Shown: positions 45,149 to 52,968, numbered from the stretch's first letter. The stretch: 64,000 nt of DNA from an uncultured Pelagibacteraceae bacterium (GCA_902524285.1 CABZCR010000001.1:145774-209773); one strand, 5' to 3'. The notes: generated from the sequence alone by a model not told the origin. Translations and numbers: made by a program.

Positions 45149-47257
45149 ATGATTGTACCGTCTATTCGACAAGATTTGAAACTCAGTGAGGGGCCAAAGA
45201 AAGAGGACGGCTCAGCGTCATGGCTTCTTTATGATTCATTAAGAAATAAATACTTTTCAATAAATAAAAAAGCATTTGATCTTCTTAAAAATTGGTCAAG
45301 TGGAATTGAGACCACAGAATTTATTGAAAAAATTAAAAAAAGTAATTTGTCTATTACACAAGAAGAAATTGAAGAATTTATCAGTTTTCTAAATCTTAAT
45401 AATTTAACTATTAAAAAAACAAGTGATGAAGTTAAATCCTTGGTTGTTCAAAAAGAAAAACTTAACAAGCATTGGCTGTTAAAAATTATTCATAATTATT
45501 TGTTCTTTAAAATTCCTTTATTTAAACCAGGAAATGGTCTTGAAAACAGTTTACCTTTTGCATTGTTTCTTGGATCACAAACCAGCAGACTTATAATTTA
45601 TATTCTGGGGATCATTGGTATTTTTTTAACAATCCAAAACTATGAAACATTTTTAACAACATTTTCTTATTTCTTTAATGTTAATGGATTGATTTTGTTT
45701 GGTATAACGATTGTTTTTGTAAAAGCCTTACACGAACTTGGGCACGCATATGTTGCCACTTATTATAAATGCAAAGTTTCTTCAATTGGCCTTGCAATGC
45801 TGGTTTTTTTCCCCTTCTTGTACACAGATACAACCGATGCTTATAAATTAACTGATCATAGAAAACGCTTACTGATTAATTTTGCCGGCATGCTGACTGA
45901 AATGCATCTTGCCCTTCTTGCTACATTTGTTTGGGCTGTAAGCCCTGAAGGCGTTATCAAAAGTGCTTCATTTTTTATTGCAACTTCAAGCTGGATATCA
46001 TCACTTCTTATTAATATTAGCCCGTTTATGCGATTTGACGGTTACTATGTGCTCTCAGATTTTCTTAAAGCGGAAAATCTTCAACCGCGCTCTTTTGCTT
46101 TAGGTCGATGGCAGATTAGAGAATGGATCTTTGGATTTAAATTCCAACCACCGGAACAACTCATGAGTCAAAGACGGTGGACTTTCATCATTTACGCTTG
46201 GATGACATGGATATATCGCTTCTTCATATTTATCGGAATTGCCTTATTAGTCTATTATTTAACATTCAAAATTCTTGGAATAATTCTGTTCATTATTGAG
46301 ATTGTTTGGTTCATTTTACTACCAATTTGGAGAGAAATTAAACAGTGGTGGGGACTTAGAAGGTACATGCGCTTTAATTGGACTTCATTGAGATCAATTT
46401 TTATTTTTTCATTATTTTTGGCAGCAATGTTAGTACCATGGCGAAGTTCACTCAGTCTTCCTGCGTTGATTGATCGAGGTGAAGTAGTCGATATCTATCC
46501 AACAGAAGCCTCTGAGATAAAAGAGATTTTTGTTATTTCAAATCAACAAGTCGAAAAGGGTGACTTATTAATTACAATGATGAGTCCGTCTTTATCAAAT
46601 AAAGTTGATAAAGCAATTGAGCGCGTAAAGATGATACAGCAAAAACTAGATCGTCGAATTGGATCAGAGGCTGATATGAGTAATCTCATGGTATTGGAAA
46701 ACCAATTAAAAGTAGAATTTGAAATTCTTAAAAGTCTTAAAGAAGAAAATGAAAATCTATCAATTTATGCACCAATGAGCGGGGTAATAAAAGACCTTAA
46801 GTATTTAAATAATGGACAGTGGGTGAATATAAAAGAAAAATTATTTTCTATTGTTCAATTTAATGACACTAAAGTTGTTGCATTTATAAGCGAGAATGAT
46901 TTGGACAAGCTTGAAGGTAATACAAGCGGCTATTTTATTCCAAAAAACAATGAATTTGATGAAGCAGAAGTTGTCTTAGTTTCACAAAATAATTCATCAA
47001 CTGAAGAACTTCCCTACTTATCATTAGTATCCACTTTTGGTGGATCAATTGCATCACGTGAAGTTAAGGGAGATGGAAAAGTTGTTTATCGACCAGAAGA
47101 AGCTTTGTACCAGCTTAATTTTTCTACTAGTACAGAAGTTGAGACTGTTCAATGGCAAACAGCAGGTAAAGTAAAAATTCAGACTGAAAACTATAATATT
47201 TTTCAAAATTTATTTAATCTGATTTCATCAACGTTAATCAGAGAAAGTGGATTTTAG
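45149..47257 (+). CDS. M50-type membrane protease fused to a HlyD-type adaptor
   Basis: A 702-residue protein. The N-terminal 100 residues resemble a PqqD-like domain (LLYDSLRNKYFSINKKAFDLL). A multi-span M50 core follows, with the zinc motif HELGH (His195-Glu196-His199) inside a helix and the third ligand region NISPFMRFDGYYVLSD (Asp297). Further spans follow to about residue 430, then a periplasmic HlyD part with LPALIDRGEVVDIYPTEASE, a coiled coil and YAPMSGVIKDLKYLNNGQW. Catalytic residues are intact, so intramembrane or juxtamembrane proteolysis is expected. It ends directly at the 3' end of the tRNA-like gene on the other strand. Confidence 0.88.
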   Translation: MIVPSIRQDLKLSEGPKKEDGSASWLLYDSLRNKYFSINKKAFDLLKNWSSGIETTEFIEKIKKSNLSITQEEIEEFISFLNLNNLTIKKTSDEVKSLVVQKEKLNKHWLLKIIHNYLFFKIPLFKPGNGLENSLPFALFLGSQTSRLIIYILGIIGIFLTIQNYETFLTTFSYFFNVNGLILFGITIVFVKALHELGHAYVATYYKCKVSSIGLAMLVFFPFLYTDTTDAYKLTDHRKRLLINFAGMLTEMHLALLATFVWAVSPEGVIKSASFFIATSSWISSLLINISPFMRFDGYYVLSDFLKAENLQPRSFALGRWQIREWIFGFKFQPPEQLMSQRRWTFIIYAWMTWIYRFFIFIGIALLVYYLTFKILGIILFIIEIVWFILLPIWREIKQWWGLRRYMRFNWTSLRSIFIFSLFLAAMLVPWRSSLSLPALIDRGEVVDIYPTEASEIKEIFVISNQQVEKGDLLITMMSPSLSNKVDKAIERVKMIQQKLDRRIGSEADMSNLMVLENQLKVEFEILKSLKEENENLSIYAPMSGVIKDLKYLNNGQWVNIKEKLFSIVQFNDTKVVAFISENDLDKLEGNTSGYFIPKNNEFDEAEVVLVSQNNSSTEELPYLSLVSTFGGSIASREVKGDGKVVYRPEEALYQLNFSTSTEVETVQWQTAGKVKIQTENYNIFQNLFNLISSTLIRESGF

Positions 47258-47331
47258 TGGTGCCCCTAGCTGGTTACGCTCCAGCGGCTGATCATTACCA
47301 ATGACCTGCTTTACTATTAAGCGATAGGGGC
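47258..47331 (-). tRNA. tRNA-Thr(GGT)-like gene with atypical D and T loops
   Basis: Read on the minus strand, 74 nt fold into a full cloverleaf: acceptor GCCCCTA/TAGGGGC (7 bp), D stem GCTT/AAGC, anticodon stem GGTCA/TGATC (one G-T), anticodon loop TTGGTAA (anticodon GGT, Thr), a 4-nt variable region, T stem GCTGG/CCAGC, then A-CCA encoded. The D loop AATAGTA lacks the GG pair and the T loop is AGCGTAA instead of TTCRANN. It may be an odd but functional tRNA, a non-translational tRNA or a decaying copy. The CCA end abuts the stop codon of the M50-adaptor gene. Confidence 0.65.
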
Positions 47332-47332
47332 T
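47294..47332. repeat. Direct repeat, left copy (putative att core)
   Basis: 39 bp identical to 50918-50956. It contains the tRNA-like 5' acceptor strand, D arm, anticodon stem 5' strand and anticodon loop. Here the rest of the tRNA follows, so this copy completes the gene. Confidence 0.9.
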
Positions 47333-47384
47333 AAATATTTCTGCGTCTTATCAATAACTTACAAACCTAAATTTGTAAATTTTT

Positions 47385-47425
47385 TGTAGGACACACCTAG
47401 GACACAAATCCAATTATTCACGGGA
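47385..47425. repeat. Inner direct repeat, left copy (putative arm sites)
   Basis: 41 bp matching 50765-50805 with three mismatches; the last 28 bases (from 47398) are identical. It contains two tandem TAGGACACA units, resembling arm-type binding sites of a tyrosine recombinase beside an attachment core. The remainder of the 298-bp gene-free stretch (47258-47555) shows no other feature. Confidence 0.75.
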
Positions 47426-47555
47426 CATCGCTTGTGCTTTAACTTACTGTTTTATTTAAACATTTATACTTACTTAAATTTTAATGAATGGATAAAATTA
47501 TTTTTCATATTACTTATGCAAAATGTTTACGCGGACTCTCTTACAATTACTCTAA

Positions 47556-48581
47556 CTAATGAAATGTGCTTGTGAGTCTCTCATACTCTTCAGATTGTCT
47601 TTGAAGCCATAAATCACGATAACCCATTCCTGAAGCAGCATCAAAATCTATGTATTGATAAGCATTTGAAAGTTTGGAATTTAAAACCTTCAATACAAAT
47701 TCTTTATTCTTCAGTAATTCTGTATCTATTAATTCTGTCATGAATTCACTATCAAATGCTCTACTTCTGTTGCATTGATTAATGGCAGTAAAGATGACTT
47801 CTGGATCACTTCGAAACGAATCATCCATATATTCCAGAGAGTACATTGTTCCAGTCTCAAATGATGCGATCAAAATCTCTTTATCCAATTTAAAATTTTT
47901 GTGAATATACATGTAATTAGAGTCATATGTTTTAACTGCGAGTAATGTTAATTCCTTATCTTTTTTTAATTCAACACTTATGCTTTCAAATATTTTTGGA
48001 GCATACATTATAAGTTCTTTAACAAGATTTTTATCATTAAGAAACTTTCTTATAGGTGAATTTTTTTTAATATCAGGGCATGCACCCAATCTATGTACTT
48101 TTGATATTTTTTTTGTTTTTTTTATAAACTGTTGCAAGCCAAAATTTATTAATTTTTTATCATTACAAACTATCTTGCCTGCAAAGAAAACTATCACAGG
48201 ATTTACTTCTATTGCTTTTTTAATAAAGCCTTTATCATCTAAAATCTCATCAGGATAAAATTCTATTCCATAATGATCAATCCAATCTCTATTTCTTTTT
48301 TTTAAATCGTGAAAATAAATATTTTTATCTAAATAATATTTTGATTTTGATTTTTTTAAAAATCTAATGTTCTCATAGGTTACTATTTCACGTATAAAAT
48401 AGTAATCATTTAAAATCTTATCTGTCAGTTTTTTTGTTAGAATATATAGTCCTGCACTTCTTTTACCAAGAGCTCTCATTACTTTGATATCATTCAAATA
48501 CTCTGGAAAATCTTTATTAAAGTTACTAATGTCAATGTAATCATTATTTTGTAGTTTTAGAATTAAATCTTTTTTATTCAT
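47556..48581 (-). CDS. DUF4116-like repeat protein
   Basis: A 341-residue, lysine- and asparagine-rich soluble protein. It contains repeated helical units of the DUF4116 type, for example KKDKELTLLAVKTYDSNYM then KNFKLDKEILIASFETG and RSDPEVIFTAINQC, each about 35-45 residues. Such repeats are seen in protists, giant viruses and some bacteria and have no known function. The start overlaps the nuclease-like gene upstream by eight bases. It is the distal gene of the inserted element and ends near the left inner repeat. Confidence 0.6.
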   Translation of the reverse strand: MNKKDLILKLQNNDYIDISNFNKDFPEYLNDIKVMRALGKRSAGLYILTKKLTDKILNDYYFIREIVTYENIRFLKKSKSKYYLDKNIYFHDLKKRNRDWIDHYGIEFYPDEILDDKGFIKKAIEVNPVIVFFAGKIVCNDKKLINFGLQQFIKKTKKISKVHRLGACPDIKKNSPIRKFLNDKNLVKELIMYAPKIFESISVELKKDKELTLLAVKTYDSNYMYIHKNFKLDKEILIASFETGTMYSLEYMDDSFRSDPEVIFTAINQCNRSRAFDSEFMTELIDTELLKNKEFVLKVLNSKLSNAYQYIDFDAASGMGYRDLWLQRQSEEYERLTSTFH

Positions 48582-49686
48582 TGATTAATTTCCTTATTTC
48601 ATCAATCTTAATTCTATTATCATTTCCACTAACTTTATCTGAAAGTTTAATTAATATTTCTTTTAGATGAATGATATCAATATCAAAGAATTCTCTGTTT
48701 TTATTTACTCTATTTTTTTCAAGTATCTTATGGACTGATTTTTCGTAATATTCTGCATCTTTCATTTCATAGGACATTTCAACTTTAAATGGATGAAGAT
48801 GACCTGTGCCAGTTAGTTCTTCTGCTCTTTCTTCTGGTAGACCATAAGTTGAACCAATTTTGTAAACGCCTGGATAAGCCTTATTAGACATTACATAAAT
48901 AAATCCTACGTTTGACGCTTTTTCATGTTGTTTTATTCTTGATCTTTGTATCAGCTCAATTTTTCTTAATACTTTTTCGTTCTCTATGATTTTTTCTGAT
49001 GCTTGTTCTTCAAAGTTAATAGGGATTTTGACTGTATGTATTGAAAAGCATTTTAAATACTTTGAAAGCATATTGCTTGATTGAACACTTATTTTATCAT
49101 AATTCCCAACCATATAACCTAATTGACCAGCATGAAATTGAAACACAGGTAAACGAGCATCTTTGTTTAATACTTGCTCGTAAATATTGCCCATCCAAGT
49201 AACTCCAAAGTTATTTTTATTATCAGCAAGATCATTGTGATAATCAATTTTATAGTTTTTGATTTGAACACTATGAAGTTCATGCTCTGTATTCATAGTT
49301 TCTAAAAAAAACTTTTTTGAAGAATGGTCTAGCTCTCTAATTAATGCAGTTATCTGTTGTGCATTCTTATAGAAACTTAAGTCATTAAATTTAATGTCTA
49401 TCTCTTTGACATTTCGAAATGATAGTATCTTAATGGCTATCTCATTGTCACTTTTTACACTTATCCTTGCATTACGATTGAAATCTTCAACCATATTATT
49501 ATTCAATGTTTTAATTTTCTTTTTATATTCATCAACAAGTTCTATAAATGATAGATATTTGTCTTTAAGGTTATCTAAATCGATATTTAGTTCTAATAAT
49601 TCATTTACTTCATCGATTAGATCCTGATCTGAATAGCTTTCGTATTTTGATAAATTTAGTTTATTTTTGGATCTTCTATAGTTCAT
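48574..49686 (-). CDS. T5orf172/GIY-YIG-superfamily protein
   Basis: A 370-residue protein. The C-terminal part (about residues 265-350) has VGFIYVMSNKAYPGVYKIGST, the GIY-YIG-like core, then ERAEELTGTGHLHPFKVEM and a conserved REFFD, matching the T5orf172 domain of phage and mobile-element proteins. The N-terminal 260 residues are charged and partly coiled coil, with no clear family. It may cut or bind DNA. It is the only gene of the inserted element with a mobility- or defence-related domain. Confidence 0.75.
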   Translation of the reverse strand: MNYRRSKNKLNLSKYESYSDQDLIDEVNELLELNIDLDNLKDKYLSFIELVDEYKKKIKTLNNNMVEDFNRNARISVKSDNEIAIKILSFRNVKEIDIKFNDLSFYKNAQQITALIRELDHSSKKFFLETMNTEHELHSVQIKNYKIDYHNDLADNKNNFGVTWMGNIYEQVLNKDARLPVFQFHAGQLGYMVGNYDKISVQSSNMLSKYLKCFSIHTVKIPINFEEQASEKIIENEKVLRKIELIQRSRIKQHEKASNVGFIYVMSNKAYPGVYKIGSTYGLPEERAEELTGTGHLHPFKVEMSYEMKDAEYYEKSVHKILEKNRVNKNREFFDIDIIHLKEILIKLSDKVSGNDNRIKIDEIRKLINE

Positions 49687-49692
49687 TCTTAT

Positions 49693-50637
49693 TTACTCAA
49701 AAGGCCAATCTTTCCAATAGGATTTATTATTACTACTGATTAAAGGTTTGTTTATAAATGTTGCTGTTCCAATCTCAAATAGATTACCCTTCTTTGCTAA
49801 GCTATGGATCATTTCTGATGTATCGCTTTTAGGTGATTTTCGAAGAATAGTTTTCACTCTTTTTTTTGCTTCAACCAAATAATTTTTGAATAGAGGCACA
49901 TCATTTACAAAGTGTGTTCTTTTTTTAGTATTCTTTTTACCCCTACAAACCAAACTATCCTTTAACAGCTTTGTAGTTTCATCACATACTTCGATAATAT
50001 CCCAAGGATAACACTGAGGAGTAAAGGAATCTAGAGAGTCTAAAAATATAAAATTAAATAATGCCTTATTAAATTTACCACTATGTTTTTTGACAACTAC
50101 GAAATCTTGGATTGTTGCTCTATTATTAGGAAAATTTATCATCTTGATAAGATAGCTATTTTTAGAATCTATTTTCAGATTTATATATAGTAAGTTTGGG
50201 TAGTCATTTTTTAAATTCTGTTCACAAACAGAGAAGAAACAAATTTGTGAAAGTTCAACAGATGAGAAATGGAGTATATCGTAAATATCGTACATACTTT
50301 CTCCGTTGTATTCATCAATAAACCCATTAGAGCAGACATTTGCTACATAGTCAGGATCAAGATCAGGGGGACAAAAAGCACTTAGCACGTCAATTTTAAG
50401 GCGTGTAAGACTATAAAAATTATCGTAGTCAAAATCTTCGTATTTTATTTTACCCTTATATTTTTTGCTCTGATATTTTCTTAAATTACTATCCAGAATC
50501 TTTTGTAATTTCTTTTTATCTAAGAATTTAGATATATCTTTTTTTGTTTTGATCTTATTCTCTGTAAGCCATGTGTGGACTTTGAACAAATCGTATTCGT
50601 GTTCGTCAACAAAGTTATCAATATCATTTTTTCCCAT
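49693..50637 (-). CDS. Unknown protein of the inserted element (314 aa)
   Basis: No family is recognised. A soluble, lysine/aspartate-rich protein with an acidic and aromatic middle (EDFDYDNFYSLTRLKIDVLS), several cysteines (CPPDLDPDYVANVC; CFFSVC) and a basic C-terminal third (RGKKNTKKRTHF; AKKRVKTILRKSPK). There is no signal or membrane span. It is the first gene of the three-gene minus-strand unit, six bases before the T5orf172 gene, so the two may work together. Confidence 0.6.
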   Translation of the reverse strand: MGKNDIDNFVDEHEYDLFKVHTWLTENKIKTKKDISKFLDKKKLQKILDSNLRKYQSKKYKGKIKYEDFDYDNFYSLTRLKIDVLSAFCPPDLDPDYVANVCSNGFIDEYNGESMYDIYDILHFSSVELSQICFFSVCEQNLKNDYPNLLYINLKIDSKNSYLIKMINFPNNRATIQDFVVVKKHSGKFNKALFNFIFLDSLDSFTPQCYPWDIIEVCDETTKLLKDSLVCRGKKNTKKRTHFVNDVPLFKNYLVEAKKRVKTILRKSPKSDTSEMIHSLAKKGNLFEIGTATFINKPLISSNNKSYWKDWPFE

Positions 50638-50764
50638 TGGATAACTTTATATTAGTTAAACTAAAAGACAATTTCGTTTACAAACCCCCCTATATGTACA
50701 GTTATCAAGTTCATCATGTATAAAATTAAAATTGTTTAATTAATCTAGCAGTTATTACTAAATT

Positions 50765-50805
50765 TCTAGGACACAAATAGGACACAAATCCAATTATTCA
50801 CGGGA
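50765..50805. repeat. Inner direct repeat, right copy (putative arm sites)
   Basis: Matches 47385-47425 with three mismatches, including two tandem TAGGACACA-type units, in the same orientation. It lies in the 328-bp gene-free stretch 50638-50965, in which I see only this repeat, the outer repeat and A/T-rich sequence. Confidence 0.75.
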
Positions 50806-50917
50806 TATTATCACTCTATCGAACAGTAAGGCAAAACCTCAGTTATTCTGCAGTTTGCAGACCATAATGAATTATTTTAAAAGTCTCAGGAAATAGGCAG
50901 ATACCGTCAATACATTT

Positions 50918-50956
50918 ATTACCAATGACCTGCTTTACTATTAAGCGATAGGGGCT
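50918..50956. repeat. Direct repeat, right copy: orphan tRNA 5' half
   Basis: Identical to 47294-47332. On the minus strand it begins ten bases after the ABC permease stop and runs through the anticodon loop; the following bases do not form the 3' half of a tRNA. It is therefore a truncated tRNA and the probable original 5' part of the insertion site. Confidence 0.85.
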
Positions 50957-50965
50957 TAATAGAAG

Positions 50966-51727
50966 TTACTCCTTTGTACCATAGCCTTTTGTGATAGCAA
51001 TTGCCACGCCAGCAACACAGATGCTTAGGAAAGCAACTAGAGAGATTACACTGACCCAAATATTAATATCGGATGCCCCGTAAAAGGACCATCTCATGCC
51101 ATTCACAAGATATAAAACTGGATTAAAGTAAGTTACGTTTTGCCAAAATTCTGGAAGCATTTCAACGGTGTAAAGACTACCACCTAAAAAAACTAAAGGA
51201 GTGACGATGATAAGTGGTACAACTTGCAACTGTTCAAAATTTTCACTGAGCAGTCCAATTAGAAATCCAAAAAGACTAAATGTAAGACATGTTAATACCA
51301 AAAGAAAAAGCATTAATAATGGATATTGAATTTCTAGCTCGACAAAAAAAGTTGCAGTAATGAGTATAATGACACCAACAATAAGTGATTTAGTTGCACT
51401 TGCGCCAACAAATCCTATGATAATTTCTAAAGAGGAAATAGGTGCCGCGAGGACTTCATAAATCGATCCGGTAAATTTTGGAAAAAATATTCCAAACGAA
51501 GAGTTTGATATGCTTTGAGTTAGCAAAGTCAGCATTAATAAACCAGGTACGATGAATGAACCATAACTAACACCTTCAATTTGCGGAATCATACCCCCAA
51601 TAACTGAACCAAATACAATGAAATATAAAGAAGTTGAAAGTACAGGTGAAAGCACGCTTTGAAAAAGAGTTCTTCTCATTCGATCCATTTCATGAAAATA
51701 AATTGCTCTGATCGCGTAAAAATTCAT
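50966..51727 (-). CDS. ABC-2 type transporter permease
   Basis: A 253-residue membrane protein with six spans; SYGSFIVPGLLMLTLLTQSI, the FTGSIYEVLAAPIS loop and TPLVFLGGSLYTVEMLP are typical of ABC-2 permeases of the YadH/NodJ group. The TAATG junction couples it to the upstream ATPase gene. Together they export a lipid, drug or polysaccharide across the inner membrane; the substrate is unknown. The truncated tRNA repeat starts ten bases downstream. Confidence 0.9.
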   Translation of the reverse strand: MNFYAIRAIYFHEMDRMRRTLFQSVLSPVLSTSLYFIVFGSVIGGMIPQIEGVSYGSFIVPGLLMLTLLTQSISNSSFGIFFPKFTGSIYEVLAAPISSLEIIIGFVGASATKSLIVGVIILITATFFVELEIQYPLLMLFLLVLTCLTFSLFGFLIGLLSENFEQLQVVPLIIVTPLVFLGGSLYTVEMLPEFWQNVTYFNPVLYLVNGMRWSFYGASDINIWVSVISLVAFLSICVAGVAIAITKGYGTKE

Positions 51728-52650
51728 TATTTTTCCTTTACCAGTTCCACAAAGATCTTTTCAAGCGAACTTTGCTCTGTGTTTAAATCTTTCAGTTTTA
51801 ATCCAGCCTCTTTCATATCTTGCAAAAGAGAAGTTATCCCAGTTTGTTTGCTTTGTGTATCGTATTGGTAATCAATTGATAAACCATCATTAACTATTGT
51901 AAGCTTATAATTATTAAGCGTCTCAGGTAATGCTTCAATTTTTTCATGTAAATCAATTGTCAGAGTTTTCTGGCCTAAACTTTTTATTAAATTTGAGGTT
52001 TCATCAACTACTATCATTTCGCCTTTATTAATGACAGCTACTCGGTCAGCTATTGCTTCTGCTTCTTCTATATAATGTGTTGTTAAAATTATTGTGACAC
52101 CTTTATTCCTTAAATTCTTAATAACTTCCCACATATCTTTTCTTAATTCGACATCAACCCCCGCTGATGGCTCATCAAGAAATAAGACTGAAGGCTCATG
52201 AGAAAGAGCCTTAGCAATCAAGACTCTTCTTTTCATTCCACCAGAAAGCTCATTAATTTTGGAGTCTTTTTTATCCCACAGGCTGAGATCTTTAAGTATT
52301 TTTTCAATATGCTGAGGATTAGGAGGTTTGCCATATAAGCCTCTCGTATAAGATACATTGTTATAAACAATTTCAAATTGTTCTAAAGTTAACTCTTGAG
52401 GGACAAGTCCAATTTGTGATCTAGTTTTTCTATAATCTTTAATAATATCGTAGTTACCAACCTCTACTGTCCCAATACTCGGCGTTACTATTCCACAAAT
52501 TATACTGATCAAAGTTGTCTTGCCTGCACCATTTGGTCCAAGAAGTGCAAATATTTCATTCTGTTTGATATCTAAATTCACATTATTTAGTGCCTGAAAT
52601 TGATTACCGTAAGTTTTAGATAAATTCTTTACTGAGACGACATTTTGCAT
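51727..52650 (-). CDS. ABC transporter ATP-binding protein (YadG-like)
   Basis: A 307-residue ATPase with Walker A GPNGAGKTT (residues 38-46), signature ELSGGMKRRVLIAKAL, Walker B VLFLDEPSAGVD and H-loop TTHYIEEA. The C-terminal 80 residues resemble the regulatory extension of ABC-2 exporters. It pairs with the permease that follows. There is no periplasmic adaptor gene beside it, so I do not connect it to the adhesin locus 4 kb away, although it is the nearest ABC ATPase on that side. Confidence 0.92.
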   Translation of the reverse strand: MQNVVSVKNLSKTYGNQFQALNNVNLDIKQNEIFALLGPNGAGKTTLISIICGIVTPSIGTVEVGNYDIIKDYRKTRSQIGLVPQELTLEQFEIVYNNVSYTRGLYGKPPNPQHIEKILKDLSLWDKKDSKINELSGGMKRRVLIAKALSHEPSVLFLDEPSAGVDVELRKDMWEVIKNLRNKGVTIILTTHYIEEAEAIADRVAVINKGEMIVVDETSNLIKSLGQKTLTIDLHEKIEALPETLNNYKLTIVNDGLSIDYQYDTQSKQTGITSLLQDMKEAGLKLKDLNTEQSSLEKIFVELVKEK

Positions 52651-52755
52651 CGGTCTCTTATATCAGCAAATTTTTGAAAATAAACACTTCTATCTTGTTT
52701 TGAACATATTTTTATCAAAATTAAGCCTTGCTTTTTAGGTACATATTTATCAAAC

Positions 52756-52935
52756 ATGAAAAAGTCGAAGATGAAGCCTCAGTACATAAGAAGACAATCC
52801 TATAACGGTGAGTCGACTCTCGTGATTATTCCTTCAACCACAAAGCTTAAATTTTCCAGAACCCCTAAACTTTTATCAAGCTTTGTGATCGCGACAGGTT
52901 TTCTTGGCTTGATGTTTTTCTCCATCAGTGGCTAA
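52756..52935 (+). CDS. Small membrane protein, 59 codons
   Basis: A short open frame from ATG 52756: a basic N-terminus (MKKSKMKPQYIRRQ), a middle VIIPSTTKLKFSRTPK and a C-terminal hydrophobic helix (LLSSFVIATGFLGLMFFSIS). A hairpin lies six bases after the stop, which supports transcription of this unit. It sits in a 414-bp stretch otherwise without genes. No family is recognised; a single-span inner-membrane peptide is likely. Confidence 0.55.
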   Translation: MKKSKMKPQYIRRQSYNGESTLVIIPSTTKLKFSRTPKLLSSFVIATGFLGLMFFSISG

Positions 52936-52940
52936 AATCC

Positions 52941-52968
52941 TTTCGGTACGGTTGTACTGGTACCGAAA
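52941..52968 (+). terminator. Stem-loop after the 59-codon gene
   Basis: TTTCGGTAC (52941-52949), a 10-nt loop and GTACCGAAA (52960-52968) form a perfect 9-bp stem. The following sequence is A/T-rich with a short T-run about 12 bases later, giving moderate support for an intrinsic terminator. Confidence 0.5.

Larger units (their letters stand above)
47294..50956. mobile_element. 3.6-kb insertion flanked by a 39-bp direct repeat of the tRNA 5' half
   Basis: The perfect 39-bp repeat at 47294-47332 recurs at 50918-50956 in the same orientation; it equals the tRNA-like gene from one base before its 5' end through the anticodon loop. A second pair of direct repeats (47385-47425 and 50765-50805) lies just inside. 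Between them are three minus-strand genes absent from the surrounding operons. This is the structure of an element integrated at a tRNA anticodon loop. No integrase or transposase gene is present, so it is either a remnant or mobilised in trans. Confidence 0.7.

Noticed and set aside
48574-49686. Homing endonuclease of an intron
   Set aside because: The GIY-YIG-like domain is of the T5orf172 type, and no intron-like interruption of a host gene is seen apart from the tRNA-directed insertion.
47294-50956. Insertion sequence or group I intron interrupting a tRNA
   Set aside because: There is no transposase and no terminal inverted repeat, and the 3' half of the tRNA does not follow the right-hand 5' half in a way that splicing could restore; the direct repeats point to site-specific integration.
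50966-52650. ABC-2 exporter as the missing motor of the adhesin system
   Set aside because: It is on the opposite strand beyond the insertion, of the YadGH type and without the peptidase-like or fused architecture of type I secretion ATPases; nothing besides proximity supports a link.
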